The position numbers and the translations under genes are program-made. The notes beneath the pieces were generated by a model. It was not told the DNA's origin. It saw nothing but the letters and a program-made list of their open reading frames with translations, and searched no databases. Positions 35,138-45,700 of a stretch of DNA of 64,000 nucleotides are shown here, piece after piece (position 1 is the first letter of the stretch; every line of letters starts with the position of its first letter). Source of the DNA: Bog-950 sp035299425 (GTDB lineage Bacteria > Bacteroidota > Bacteroidia > Chitinophagales > LD1); NCBI GenBank assembly GCA_035299425.1, contig DATGWP010000227.1, positions 15,383 through 79,382 of the forward strand. The letters are read 5' to 3'.

Positions 35138-35192
35138 CTCACCCCTCTGCCTTTGGCATCTCCCCTCTCCAAAGATTGTAGAGGGGAGACCC
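35138..35192. repeat. pyrimidine-rich hairpin repeat, copy 3
   Basis: CACCCCTCTGCCTTTGGCAT followed by a CTCCCCTCTCC/AAAGATTGTA/GAGGGGAG hairpin-type stretch, resembling the copies at 31439 and 34461. Confidence 0.55.
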
Positions 35193-35247
35193 TTCGAATG
35201 AAATTTAATCATAAAATTATGGCAAGCCAAGAAGGATGCAATATATT

Positions 35248-35323
35248 TTACCGGTGGCTGAAACCACCGGCAGCCTGATAAATGGAATAAATTCATCTAT
35301 TTAATTGCGGACTGGAAGTCCGC
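35248..35323 (+). repeat. REP-like unit, copy D
   Basis: Head ACCGGTGGCTGAAACCACCG (35250 on, ending GC at 35271), flank AGCCTGATAAATGGAA, spacer to GCGGACTGGAAGTCCGC tail (35307-35323). It lies just upstream of the radical SAM gene. Confidence 0.85.
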
Positions 35324-35373
35324 CAATGAAGAACCAAAAACCCCTTAAATGCATTTGTTGTTATTTTCACCGG

Positions 35374-36390
35374 ATGCATAGGGCAGATGTAGTCAATTTT
35401 ATAAGTAAGCTTAGTCCGCGGAAAATAGGCAATGCGGCCAGTGTGCTGTCGTCGTTCTATGTATCTAAGTGGAGCGGCAGGGCGGTGCAGTATGGTGTGC
35501 CGTTTAATGTGAGTATAGAGCCTACTACTACCTGCAACCTGGGTTGCCCCGAGTGCCCGAGCGGATTGAAAAACTTCACCCGGCCCACCGGTAACCTTGA
35601 TTATGATTTTTATAAGCGCACAGTAGATGAAATAGGCGACAAGCTGATTTATCTCTACTTCTATTTTCAGGGTGAGCCGTATATGCACCCTAAGTTTTTA
35701 GAGTTGGTGAAGTATGCGGCGCAGAAAAACATTTACACGGTTACGAGTACCAACGCGCATTTTTTAACGGAGCGCAAAGCGCGCGAAACTGTAGAGAGCG
35801 GGTTGGACAGGATATTGATTTCGATAGACGGCACTACGCAGGATACTTATGAGCAATACCGCATAGGTGGCAGTTTAGAGAAGGTGATAGAAGGAACTAA
35901 AAACCTGGTGAAGGCGCGTAAAGAGCTGAACTCTAAAACACCGCATATTGCTTTCCAGTTTTTGGTGGTAAAGCCTAACGAACACCAGATAGAAGATGTG
36001 AAAAAACTGGCGGCAGAAATTGGTGTAGATGAAGTGAAATTAAAAACCGCGCAGGTATATGATTTTGAAAATGGCAATGACCTAATACCTACTATTGACC
36101 AGTACGCACGCTATAAAAAACAAAGCAACGGTAAATACAAGATTAAAAATGAATTGCTGAACCACTGCTGGAAACTATGGCACAGTGCCGTAATAACCTG
36201 GGATGGTAAAATTGTGCCTTGCTGTTTTGATAAAGATGCGCAGCACCAGCTGGGCGACCTGCATACCAAATCCTTTGGACAGATATGGCAGAGTGAATTA
36301 TATCAATCATTCCGCTCGCGCATATTGAAGAGCCGTAAGGAGATTGATATCTGTACTAATTGCAGTGAGGGGACGAAGGTGTGGGCGTAG
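35374..36390 (+). CDS. radical SAM/SPASM domain protein
   Basis: A radical SAM enzyme of 338 residues if started at ATG 35374 (MHRADVVNFI). ATG at 35326 would add 16 residues and a TTG at 35305 lies inside a repeat unit, so the exact start is uncertain. The [4Fe-4S]-SAM motif CNLGCPEC lies near residue 55 (TTTCNLGCPECPSGLKN). The radical SAM barrel is followed by a SPASM region with CWKLWHSAVITWDGKIVPCC, FDKDAQHQLGD and ICTNCSEG. SPASM enzymes often modify peptides or other molecules using extra clusters; no peptide gene is adjacent. The reaction is unknown. Confidence 0.88.
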   Translation: MHRADVVNFISKLSPRKIGNAASVLSSFYVSKWSGRAVQYGVPFNVSIEPTTTCNLGCPECPSGLKNFTRPTGNLDYDFYKRTVDEIGDKLIYLYFYFQGEPYMHPKFLELVKYAAQKNIYTVTSTNAHFLTERKARETVESGLDRILISIDGTTQDTYEQYRIGGSLEKVIEGTKNLVKARKELNSKTPHIAFQFLVVKPNEHQIEDVKKLAAEIGVDEVKLKTAQVYDFENGNDLIPTIDQYARYKKQSNGKYKIKNELLNHCWKLWHSAVITWDGKIVPCCFDKDAQHQLGDLHTKSFGQIWQSELYQSFRSRILKSRKEIDICTNCSEGTKVWA

Positions 36391-36761
36391 AAGGCTATGC
36401 TGATAAAAGTTTATCGATTCATGATAATTAAGCGCAAGTAAATAGGTTTTCCACTTTTTGCTTGACCAAAAAGTGGAGCAAAAACTCAAGCCCTGTATGA
36501 AAACCTGCCTAAAATTTCCTCCCCCACGCGCATGAAAAAAAAACTCGGCACACCAGTTAGTCATAATTGGATAATGTGTGTTGGCCTCAAACAGTTTTTT
36601 CATCTCTTGCCCAGCTTCGAGGAAATTTTACTCATAACTCTGTTTGATTTTTTAATGAATTCGTGAATCCATTTGCATCTATCTATTTTTATGAAGCAAA
36701 TGGATTTTACGGCGTTTTCATAAGGGGCGTTGAGAGCAGTAGACGGTATATCAGTAAAAAA

Positions 36762-36794
36762 AGAAGTTCCACTTTTTGAAAAAGTGGAACTTCT
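36762..36794 (-). terminator. terminator of the PKD cargo gene
   Basis: AGAAGTTCCACTTTTT / AAAAAGTGGAACTTCT with a one-base loop; read on the minus strand it is followed by TTTTTTTAC. It is nearly identical to the terminator at 47677-47709. Confidence 0.85.
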
Positions 36795-36798
36795 GAAA

Positions 36799-36839
36799 AG
36801 ACGCCAGCATGGCGTCTCTACAATAGCGCGAGCATCGCG
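36799..36839. repeat. twin mini-hairpin repeat
   Basis: AGACGCCA-GCA-TGGCGTCT (36799-36817) and CGCGA-GCA-TCGCG (36827-36839), each followed by a CTCTAC- or CTCTAC-like stretch, so the two look like copies of one ~28-bp unit. Confidence 0.6.
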
Positions 36840-36842
36840 ACT

Positions 36843-39800
36843 CTACTTAACTAACATCCGTTTCAAGCCAACACCTTCTTCGGTTTTCAGTTGAATGAAA
36901 TAGATGCCGGTAGAGAATTTCTTGTTGGTGATGAAGAATTCCTGGCGGCCGTATTTGGTTTCGAGCAAGCGGAAGTCAACCACACGGCCAAGGGCATCGG
37001 TTACTTTCATTTCGGCAGGGCCGGTTTTGTCGGCTTCAACAGTAAGTGTAAACGAGCCATCGTTAGGGTTAGGATATACAGTCCAGCTTTCATCGCTGAG
37101 GCCTGCTATGCCTACGTGGGTATGGTCTATGCAGGCCGTATCGGCACAACCGGCACCGTTGCTTACCACTACGCAATAGAAACCTGTAACCGATGGTGTG
37201 TAGAACTGGTTGGTAGCACCGGCTATAGGGCTGCCACCCGGATAACCGTTATACCATTGGTAGCTCATGCCACCTGGCAGGGCCAACAGTGTATTGCCGT
37301 TTTGCGAAACCGTAGCCACCGGTGGAGCAAATACGCAGATAGTATCTACACAATCTTTGGTGCCCGGCAGGTTGTTATTGATAATACAAATAACCTGGTG
37401 GCAACCCGGAGTAGTGTAAGTAACTGTATGCGGGCCGGGGCCTGATGCCGTAGCCGGCGAACCGTTCTGGAACTGCCAGAAGAAAGTTAAACCGGTTGGG
37501 TTGCCGCCATAGCTAAATGTGCTGCTTTGTCCCACGCAGATAGAATCATCAAAATCGAGATGGCAATTAGGCACATCGGTTTTGCGGCAACTTAGGTTAA
37601 AGCAAATAGTTGTGTCCTTACATATCTGTGTGCCATTACGCATAATATATGTGATACACAAAATAGTATCGGCTGGGCCGGTAGGGGTATAGAAACCACT
37701 GATAATAGCTGTGCTGCCGTTTAATACCAGAGGGTTAGGCCCCAGTATAGTAGTGTTAGGGCTGGTTTGCATCAGCATGGTTCCGCAGCCGTTAATGATG
37801 ATATTGAAATTAAACTGCACACCGGTGGGGCCTTGTTTACACCATACCGAATCGCTGATGTAATTGAAGTAACAGCAGGTGGTATCTACATGTTCATCGC
37901 ATGGTGGCAGTATGACACAATCGGTGTCGCTGTAGCAACATATTAATTCGTTGTGCATGGAGTCATGCTCTAAAATATGAGAGCGGAAGCAAAGTGTATC
38001 GCCCGGTGTTCCATTGTAAATGGTAGTTGATAATTGTGGCGATGTGCCGCCGGCCGGTATATTTACAAATACCACTGCAGGCGCAAAGGCCACATTGAGG
38101 TGCGGTTGCAATATCTCAAGGTTAACCTGGCTTACAGGCATTGCCGACTGATTAGTTACATGATAATACAACACATGGTTTCCGTTTGTATCACAAGCCA
38201 CGCTATCTATCCAGAAATCGGCGCAGAGGCTATCGCATGGATATAAAGTAAGGTTAAGGTCGCCGGTAGTATCTGTGCAGCCAAAGGCATTGTTTACTAT
38301 AACCGAGTAACTGCCGCTGGTGCTGGTAGTATAGGTTTGCGCGTTGGCCCCCAAAATGATATTGCCATTTAATAACCACTGATATGTATAGCCCGCACCG
38401 TAAGGGCCCACAATAGTATAAGGCGCGCAGGTATCAAAACATCCTTCGTAGAAAGTGCAAAGCTCGGGCAACGGATTGACGGTAACACATAAGGTGGCAT
38501 TGTTGCTGCAGCCAAAGGTATCGGTGGCCATTACACCATAGCAGCCGTTTTCGGTTACATAAATAGTGTCGGTTACTTCACCGGTGGTCCACTCCAGCGT
38601 AACGCTTGGGTCGGGGTGCGAGGCGAAGAGAATAATTGTATCGCCCTGGCAAACCGTAGTAACCGTAAGCGGTGTAATAACCGGTGGCACCGGTGGCTGG
38701 TGCACCGTGATAACATAAGGCAACGAAGTATCGCCGCAACCGGTGCTGGTATCGGTAACTATTACCTGGTAAGTAAACACGCCCACACCGGTTAAGGTGC
38801 TGTTTACAAATACCGAACTAAAGGTAGAGCCGTTGGCATTAGGATCGTTGCTTATCCAGCTATATGTCCAGTTGGGATTATAGGTTACGCTCAGGTTGGT
38901 AAACTCGCCCAAACACAAATCGGCATCGCCGCTATTAATAATAATAGCCGGTGGTGCATTGTTTACTATAATGCGGATAAAGGTTACGTAAGGACAACCA
39001 CCAGCATCGGTCATAGTTAATGAATAGATACCGGTAGATGTAACGGTGATAGAATCGTTGGTTGAGTTGTTGCTCCAGAGATACGTACAAGTACCGCAGG
39101 TGGGGGCTACCAGCAATACATTGGTGCCGGCACAAACAATGGTATCGGGGTAAGCGGTAATGTTGCCACTGAGAGTAGGCGCCGCTACCGGTATGCTTTG
39201 TATGGTAGTATCGTAGCAGCCATATATATCGTGCACTATGAGGGTATCGCTGTAAGTGCCCGATGGGGTGTAGGTATGGAAAGGGTTTTGATTGAGCGAG
39301 GTGCCGCCATCGCCAAACGCCCATTGCCAGTAATTGATAGATGCAAAAGAGCCATCGGTAAACTGAACCGGTTGCCCCACACAATTTGGCCCGCTGAAAG
39401 TGAATGCAGCGGTAGGCTGTATAGGTACTGTTACGGTATCGGTAATAGTATCGGTGCACAGCGAATTGGTAACTACCAATGTAACCGTATAGGTGCCCGG
39501 TGAAGCGTATAGGTGGCAAGGGTCTTGTAAGGTTGATGATGTAAGATCGCCAAAGAACCACTGCCAACCGGTGATGTTGTTGCCGGCGGTGTAGGTACTC
39601 ATATCGGTAAAGCAAACAGAATCGTTAAAACATCCCGTAGCAAAATCGAACTTAGCGGATAGTGGAATTTCTATGTGTGCGGTATCGCTTAGCAGGCACG
39701 AGTCGGTCATACTTGCATTGTACACATAACCGGTAAGTGTAACCAGATAGAAACCCGCCTGCGCATAATTGCGCGTGGGGCTTATAGCATTAGAGCCTGA

Positions 39801-42503
39801 GAAGTCGCCAAAATTCCAGCTAAAGGAAGAAGAGTTGGCGTTAACCGATGTATTGGTAAACTGTATAGGGTTGCAGCTGGTATGCGTAAAGCTGATATTG
39901 CCATTAAAGTTACAAGTACCCGGCCCTGAGCCATTGCAGCTATCTACATTTATTACCAGCGTGTTGGATAAAGCGGTGCAGCCATTGCTAACATCGGTAA
40001 CTGTAACGGCGTAATTGCCGGCCGCGCTAAAGTTTCGGCACTGTGTTGTAGGGCCGCCTACGTTCCAGGCATACGTATAGTTAGGATTGCCCAGCGCACA
40101 CATGTTTACAATAAACGGCTGGCCTATGCAGTAAGCCAGGTTGTGGAAGGTGCTGATGCTGGCGGTAGGCCCGCTTACATACTGCACATTAATTTGCGAA
40201 AGCGCCGTACATGTATTGGCACCGGTTACGGTTACCTGGTATAAACCATCTACAAAAATAGTAGTGGGGTTAGCTACAGATGAGTAACCACCCGGCCCGC
40301 TCCACTGATAGGTAGCACCGCCCAACGCCTGCAACTGTGCACTGCCACCAGCACACAGGCTGCTAAGCTGGGTTACCGTAGGTATAGGTGCAGGGTTGAT
40401 AAGAATAAAAACAGAGCTACTCACATTGACACCACACACATTTACAGCCAATGTAACCGTAACTGTTTGCGGCGCATTGTTGCCCCACTGTATTTGCGAC
40501 GATGCGCTGGTAGGCGATAAGAATGAGCCGGAGTTGGCGGGATTAACCGACCACTGATAAGTAGTGCCCGGCGGGTATATATTGCTAACCGAGAGGGTAT
40601 TGGTAGCATTGGCACATACCATTGCCGGTGCATTGATAACCGGTGGCCCTACCGGTGCAGGGTAAACGTTTTGCACAGTAGTGTCTGAATTGCAGAAAGG
40701 CGAATTAGGCATTTGCGCATAGGCGCGAACAATAAACGGCGGCGTGTTGCCCCATAGCACAGTAAGGCAATTGCCCACACCGCTCACCGGTGTGCCACCC
40801 GTAATAATCCAGTTAACGGTACCGGTAGCCGTAGCACAGTAGTTAACCGAGCTATTGGCACATACAATAGTATCGCCGGTAATAACCGGAGCCACGGGCG
40901 CTGCCACTACCCGCACTATTGTATAGGCTGTATCGTTACAACTCTGGTTAGGGTTTACAGGCCATGCCTTTATAGTGTAAAGCCCAGGTGTATTCAGCCA
41001 GTTTACGGTGATAGAAGGGGCCGGGCCACCGGGTATTATTACGGGACCGGTAGGAGAAACAGACCATAAGCACACTACCGAGTTAGAAGCAGAGAAGTTA
41101 GCCAGTGTATTAGCGCACACTACTGTTTGCCCGAAAATTTCTAACCGCGGGCGCACGCGAATTACAAACTGGGCCGTGCCACCACAACGTAAAAACGAAT
41201 CGTAGAAAGCTACGGTAAGTGTATCGTTGCAGGGGCCTACAAAATTGCCCCAGCAAATTTCTACTTCGTTGCAGCAAACAGAATCGCTTAGCACACCGCA
41301 GGCACCGCTGTTAAGGCTCCAGGTGTAGCCTGCACCACTAAAAGCGGGCAGGGTATATTTTTCGCAATCGCCGGGGCATACTTTATTAGCACCGCTTATT
41401 ACGGCAGTGGTAGGTACAAGCGGGATATAGGCATAGGTAGTATCGCTGCATAAGCCTACACAGCCGGTAACTACCAAACCGAGTGTACCTATCTGGCCGG
41501 GACCCCAGGCTACGTTAACCGATGGCAGGTTGTTAGGCCCGATGATAGTGCCGCCGATGGCAAACCAATTGTAGATACAACCCACACCACCAGCAGTGCT
41601 ATAGGTAGCTGTATCGAAAGCACATAAGGTAGATGGACAGGTAATAGTTGGGCCGGGCAATGCATCAATATTAATTACACTGGTAAACGTATCGGTGCAG
41701 TGGCAATCGTTCATGGCTATAAGCGTGATAGTGTAAGTACCGGCTACCGCATAAGCATGTGTTGGGTTGGTAGCAGTAGAGTTTCCGCCATCGCCAAAAT
41801 ACCATTGGTAAGATGTAGCACCTGTAGAAAGATTAGTAAACAACACCGGCGAGTTGCGGCACGCGTTGGTCTGGTGTGTAAAGTTAGCCGTAGGCAGGTT
41901 CACCTTCTCTATACATATAGTAGATGAATCGGTGCAGCCCCATTGGTTGGTTTCGTATACAATTAAATTGCCGATAATGCTGGAGTCCCAGGTTACAGTA
42001 ACGCTGTTGGTATTGATACCGGTGGCACTCAACGCACCGGTTACTACCCACTGATAAGTGCTGCCGGGATTAAGCTGCGTAGAATATGTAATGGTAGATA
42101 GTTTGCAGACCTTCTCGCAGTTGACACGCTCCTGGCCCTGACCGGCAGAACCTGTATGGCCCGTATCGGAAGGGCAGCCGGGGTATGGCACGTGTGTAAT
42201 TAAAGGAGATGGCTTAGGATGTATAACCACATTAAGCGTATGAAAAGCCGAAGGGCCAAATTGTGTAACCACAATGGTGCCTGTGCCTGCTGCCCCCCAC
42301 TGTATTACCAGCGAATCGGTGGTTAATATGGTTAGTGGCGTTCCGCCGGTTACGCTCCAGCTATAGCTGGCGCCTGAAATATAGGGAACATAATAAGTTA
42401 CTTTTTCACCGGCGCAAACAGTATCGGCTCCTGTAACCGCGGCCATAGCAGGTTGTGTTGCAAAAAATAACAGGAATGCTAACAGGGTAAAGGTTTGTTT
42501 CAT
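36843..42503 (-). CDS. giant T9SS cargo with PKD domains
   Basis: An 1886-residue exported protein. Signal peptide MKQTFTLLAFLLFFATQPAMA. The chain is built of beta-sandwich domains; at least four are PKD type, with the WxFGDG..S..NPTHxY pattern (for example YQWYFGDGGNSTATNPTHAY, and FSWNFGDFSGSNAISPTRNY). Between them are Ig/HYR-like repeats with VCAG or CVGD starts and Cys pairs. The last ~75 residues are a T9SS type-A sorting domain (SWTVYPNPNDGSFTLTVEAD, then KFSTGIYFIQLKTEEG, KRMLVK). It is a probable surface adhesin. It is followed on the same strand by its terminator and preceded by another cargo gene with its own terminator. Confidence 0.88.
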   Translation of the reverse strand: MKQTFTLLAFLLFFATQPAMAAVTGADTVCAGEKVTYYVPYISGASYSWSVTGGTPLTILTTDSLVIQWGAAGTGTIVVTQFGPSAFHTLNVVIHPKPSPLITHVPYPGCPSDTGHTGSAGQGQERVNCEKVCKLSTITYSTQLNPGSTYQWVVTGALSATGINTNSVTVTWDSSIIGNLIVYETNQWGCTDSSTICIEKVNLPTANFTHQTNACRNSPVLFTNLSTGATSYQWYFGDGGNSTATNPTHAYAVAGTYTITLIAMNDCHCTDTFTSVINIDALPGPTITCPSTLCAFDTATYSTAGGVGCIYNWFAIGGTIIGPNNLPSVNVAWGPGQIGTLGLVVTGCVGLCSDTTYAYIPLVPTTAVISGANKVCPGDCEKYTLPAFSGAGYTWSLNSGACGVLSDSVCCNEVEICWGNFVGPCNDTLTVAFYDSFLRCGGTAQFVIRVRPRLEIFGQTVVCANTLANFSASNSVVCLWSVSPTGPVIIPGGPAPSITVNWLNTPGLYTIKAWPVNPNQSCNDTAYTIVRVVAAPVAPVITGDTIVCANSSVNYCATATGTVNWIITGGTPVSGVGNCLTVLWGNTPPFIVRAYAQMPNSPFCNSDTTVQNVYPAPVGPPVINAPAMVCANATNTLSVSNIYPPGTTYQWSVNPANSGSFLSPTSASSQIQWGNNAPQTVTVTLAVNVCGVNVSSSVFILINPAPIPTVTQLSSLCAGGSAQLQALGGATYQWSGPGGYSSVANPTTIFVDGLYQVTVTGANTCTALSQINVQYVSGPTASISTFHNLAYCIGQPFIVNMCALGNPNYTYAWNVGGPTTQCRNFSAAGNYAVTVTDVSNGCTALSNTLVINVDSCNGSGPGTCNFNGNISFTHTSCNPIQFTNTSVNANSSSFSWNFGDFSGSNAISPTRNYAQAGFYLVTLTGYVYNASMTDSCLLSDTAHIEIPLSAKFDFATGCFNDSVCFTDMSTYTAGNNITGWQWFFGDLTSSTLQDPCHLYASPGTYTVTLVVTNSLCTDTITDTVTVPIQPTAAFTFSGPNCVGQPVQFTDGSFASINYWQWAFGDGGTSLNQNPFHTYTPSGTYSDTLIVHDIYGCYDTTIQSIPVAAPTLSGNITAYPDTIVCAGTNVLLVAPTCGTCTYLWSNNSTNDSITVTSTGIYSLTMTDAGGCPYVTFIRIIVNNAPPAIIINSGDADLCLGEFTNLSVTYNPNWTYSWISNDPNANGSTFSSVFVNSTLTGVGVFTYQVIVTDTSTGCGDTSLPYVITVHQPPVPPVITPLTVTTVCQGDTIILFASHPDPSVTLEWTTGEVTDTIYVTENGCYGVMATDTFGCSNNATLCVTVNPLPELCTFYEGCFDTCAPYTIVGPYGAGYTYQWLLNGNIILGANAQTYTTSTSGSYSVIVNNAFGCTDTTGDLNLTLYPCDSLCADFWIDSVACDTNGNHVLYYHVTNQSAMPVSQVNLEILQPHLNVAFAPAVVFVNIPAGGTSPQLSTTIYNGTPGDTLCFRSHILEHDSMHNELICCYSDTDCVILPPCDEHVDTTCCYFNYISDSVWCKQGPTGVQFNFNIIINGCGTMLMQTSPNTTILGPNPLVLNGSTAIISGFYTPTGPADTILCITYIMRNGTQICKDTTICFNLSCRKTDVPNCHLDFDDSICVGQSSTFSYGGNPTGLTFFWQFQNGSPATASGPGPHTVTYTTPGCHQVICIINNNLPGTKDCVDTICVFAPPVATVSQNGNTLLALPGGMSYQWYNGYPGGSPIAGATNQFYTPSVTGFYCVVVSNGAGCADTACIDHTHVGIAGLSDESWTVYPNPNDGSFTLTVEADKTGPAEMKVTDALGRVVDFRLLETKYGRQEFFITNKKFSTGIYFIQLKTEEGVGLKRMLVK

Positions 42504-42557
42504 AATGGGGCTTTAGGTTAGCTTAAAGATAGAATGAGTATCTACAAAAAAGAAAAA

Positions 42558-42582
42558 TGCCACCCTCTTTTTGCGGGTGGCA
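42558..42582 (-). terminator. terminator of the SprB-repeat cargo gene
   Basis: TGCCACCC / GGGTGGCA stem with a TCTTTTTGC loop, followed on the minus strand by TTTTTCTTTTTT. It lies about 150 bp after the stop codon of the 1096-residue cargo gene and 55 bp before the next start. Confidence 0.85.
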
Positions 42583-42727
42583 AATTAAATGTAAGTTGAA
42601 TGATTGGTTTTCTAAAGTAAAATTGCAACTAATGTGTGTGTAAAAAAATATTTATATGGCATTGCAAGAGTGGCGCAATATTAGACAGCATCAATAGTGA
42701 CCACTATATTTTACAGCGCATCCCCTC

Positions 42728-45700
42728 CTATTTACCTACTAAAAATCTTTTCACAGCAAATTTGCGTTCGCCATTATGCAGATTTAAAAGATACATGCCG
42801 CCTGGTAAATCGGTGACAGACAATTGTATTCTATTAAAGCCTGTTGTAACATTTATTGTTGTTGCGATTACTTTCTGACCCAGCAGGTTTTCTATATCCA
42901 TATTCATTTTGCCTTCCCTAGTGCTCTCAAATTCTACATTCAGCAAGCCGCTGGTGGGGTTTGGATAAAGCCTGACTACAGGTGCAGCTACTTCTTCGAT
43001 CTGGTTAGGCACTTCAATAGTGTTCAATACCTCGTTAGTTATAATAGGCGCATTGTAATCGAAATAGATAGCGGCGCGGTTTTGTATCTGCGTGCCGTTG
43101 GCCAGGTTAGGGCGCTGCTTTACGTAGAAAGAAACGAAGCCATGACTATTAGGTTCATCGCTGGTGCTATCGGGCAGATAAATGTTATCGAAATAAAAAC
43201 CCAGATGCTTGTTCTGTAAAAAATCGGGGCGCACATTATGCGATGCAATAATGCGCTCTACACTACCCGGGTTTACATCGCTATCAAGTGTATCTATTAT
43301 CAAAACATTTTGTGCGTAGAAAGTGCCTGTATTTTGAAAACGGATGGTATAGTGCAGGAACGAGTCTTCGCGGGTAATAAAACCCTGCGCGGTCAATCCT
43401 TTAGGCGATACTTTCTTGTCGTTGGGGTCGTAAGAACCCACTACCGGTGTAGAGGTACAGTAATCGTTATTTACAAAGTTCACATCGTTCTGCACCGGTG
43501 TAATATGAGCGCAGTTGGTAATATCGGTACCCAGCGCTACAGTAGCGTCGGTATTAAATACAATTTGAAACAAGCTGCCTGCTCCCGGCAGCAGACCGTT
43601 GGCAAAGTTTGAGAAAATGATCTTGTGGTTAGCAGGGTCCAGTGTATAGTTAGCCGAGTTTATGCTGGTAGAAACAAATGTTTCATCGCTATCATACTCA
43701 AATTCAATTACAGGATTCATAGTTATGTTGCCGCGGTTGCCGTAGTGTACATATACGGTATGGTTAAAGCCCGGCCTTGGCACAGTAAGAAAAGTAGCTT
43801 CTGTCCACAAATCGTTGGCGGCACGCACGGTATCGAAAAAATCGTTGTCAACTGAATTTTGACCCGCTGTAAGGCCCATCAGCACTATAGGCCCTACGGG
43901 ACAATTTTGAAAAGTATGATAAGGCAGTGTATGGTTAAGCGCATAGTTGCCCGGTGGCAGTATGAATGAGTAAGCGCCATTGGCGTCGGTAAAATCGTAA
44001 TAGCCGGGTATAGCCTGCACATTTATATTAGGAATACCTACATCGCCGGTGGTAAGGGCGCAATCTTTATCCATATCGTTAATTACACGGCCCGATACCT
44101 GTGCGGCGCACGATAAGCTTTGGTAACCTATACTAACCGGATAGCTGCTAGCCTGGCAACCGTTGGCATCGGTAGCATAAGCGCGGTACTGAAACCCTGC
44201 CGAAAGGCCGGTAGCCGTAGGGCCATTCTGCCCGTTGCTCCATTGGTAAGTTACCGGTTGTGCAGCATTAAATGCCACCACAGTGGCAGAGCCATCGTTG
44301 GTAAAAATACAGCTGGCGTTAGTAGGCGCTACATTCAGCGACATGTTAGAGTATTTGTTTACGCAAGCGCCCTTTACAGTAGAGCAGCCGTTGGCATCGG
44401 TAACTGTAACATAATAGCCACCGGCTACTACACCGGTAATCTGCTGCGTGGCAAAGCCATTACTCCAGTTAAAAGTATAAGGTGCGGTACCGCCAGCAAT
44501 ATAACTGCTGACGTTCCCGGTAGCAGTGTTGCACAATGCCGGTGATGAATACAAAGTGACACTCACAATGTTTTGATACTGTATGCTTGTATGATAAGCA
44601 CCGGTGCAGCCGTTGGCATCGGTAACGGTGCAGGTATACATACCCACTGCAAGACCGGTGGCGGTTTGGGTAGTTTGCGCCGGGGTGGTGCTCCACTTAT
44701 AGGTATATGGGCCGGTAGAACCGGTAACAGTAGCTGTGGCAGAACCGGTAGGCGATGTACAGGACGTGTTGGTGCGCGTGATGTTTACGGTATACGACGG
44801 CACATTGTCGATATAAGCACTGGCGGCCACTGTGCAGCCCGAAGTATCGCTTACAGTAACCGAGTAATAACCCTGCGACAACTGGGTAACAGAGCTGGCA
44901 CTTGTACCATTAGACCATGCATAGCTATAGGGTGGTGTACCCAGCAGAGGGGTTAGTGTTATGGTGCCGCTATCGTTATTGCATTTCTCATTGGTCTTTA
45001 CCAGGTTAGGTTGTATGGGCGATGTATAGCCTACATACACACTCAGGGCACGCATACAATTATTGGCATCTAACACGGTGCCCTGGTAGCTGCCTACCGA
45101 AAGCCCTGTGGCCGTTATTGTAGTTTGCTGTGGTACAGTGTTCCACAGATAAGTATATGGCGGCACGCCGCTTTGCGGTATAATAGTGGCGGTGCCGTTG
45201 TTAAGATTGCACAGCTCTGCCGTGCTGGTGCTGGTGGCATTTATTGGCAAATCGTTGGCAATGTTTACTACGCGTGTTACGGCACAGTTAGTGGCATCGT
45301 TAATAGTAACCCGATAGGTGCCGCCGAGTAGATTGCCTACCGAGTCGGTAGTTTGTGGTGGCACAGTGCTCCACTGGTAAGTAAACGGAGATACACCACC
45401 GCCGGTAATGTGCACGGCGGCACTGCCCAACTGCGGGCAGTGGTGCGGGTGCGAGGTAATATTAAATGCATAAGTAGCGCTATCCATAATAGTAAAAGGA
45501 ATAGTATCGCCGCCCCACCAATTGGTGTAGTACATGAGTACACAGCCGGATGCATCCCTAACCTGCAAATGATAATTACCGGCTGATAAGTTGTGCAGTG
45601 TATCGCCACCAATAGTATGATTCCAAATTATATTAAAGGGAGGTGTGCCGGTTAAACTGTCTATCCATGCAGCACCATTGCCGGCACCGCAAATTTCAGG

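Larger units (their letters stand above)
36391..36842. other. 452-bp spacer packed with inverted repeats
   Basis: No credible gene. It holds CCACTTTTTG/CTTGAC/CAAAAAGTGG (36451-36476), AATCCATTTGC/19 bases/GCAAATGGATT (36666-36706), a terminator at 36762-36794 and twin mini-hairpins at 36799-36839. The 36451-36620 part resembles non-coding elements common in Bacteroidota spacers. Confidence 0.65.

Noticed and set aside
36307..36603. 98-residue minus-strand frame
   Set aside because: It lies over the 3' end of the radical SAM gene and a hairpin-rich spacer; the sequence looks like a translated non-coding repeat.
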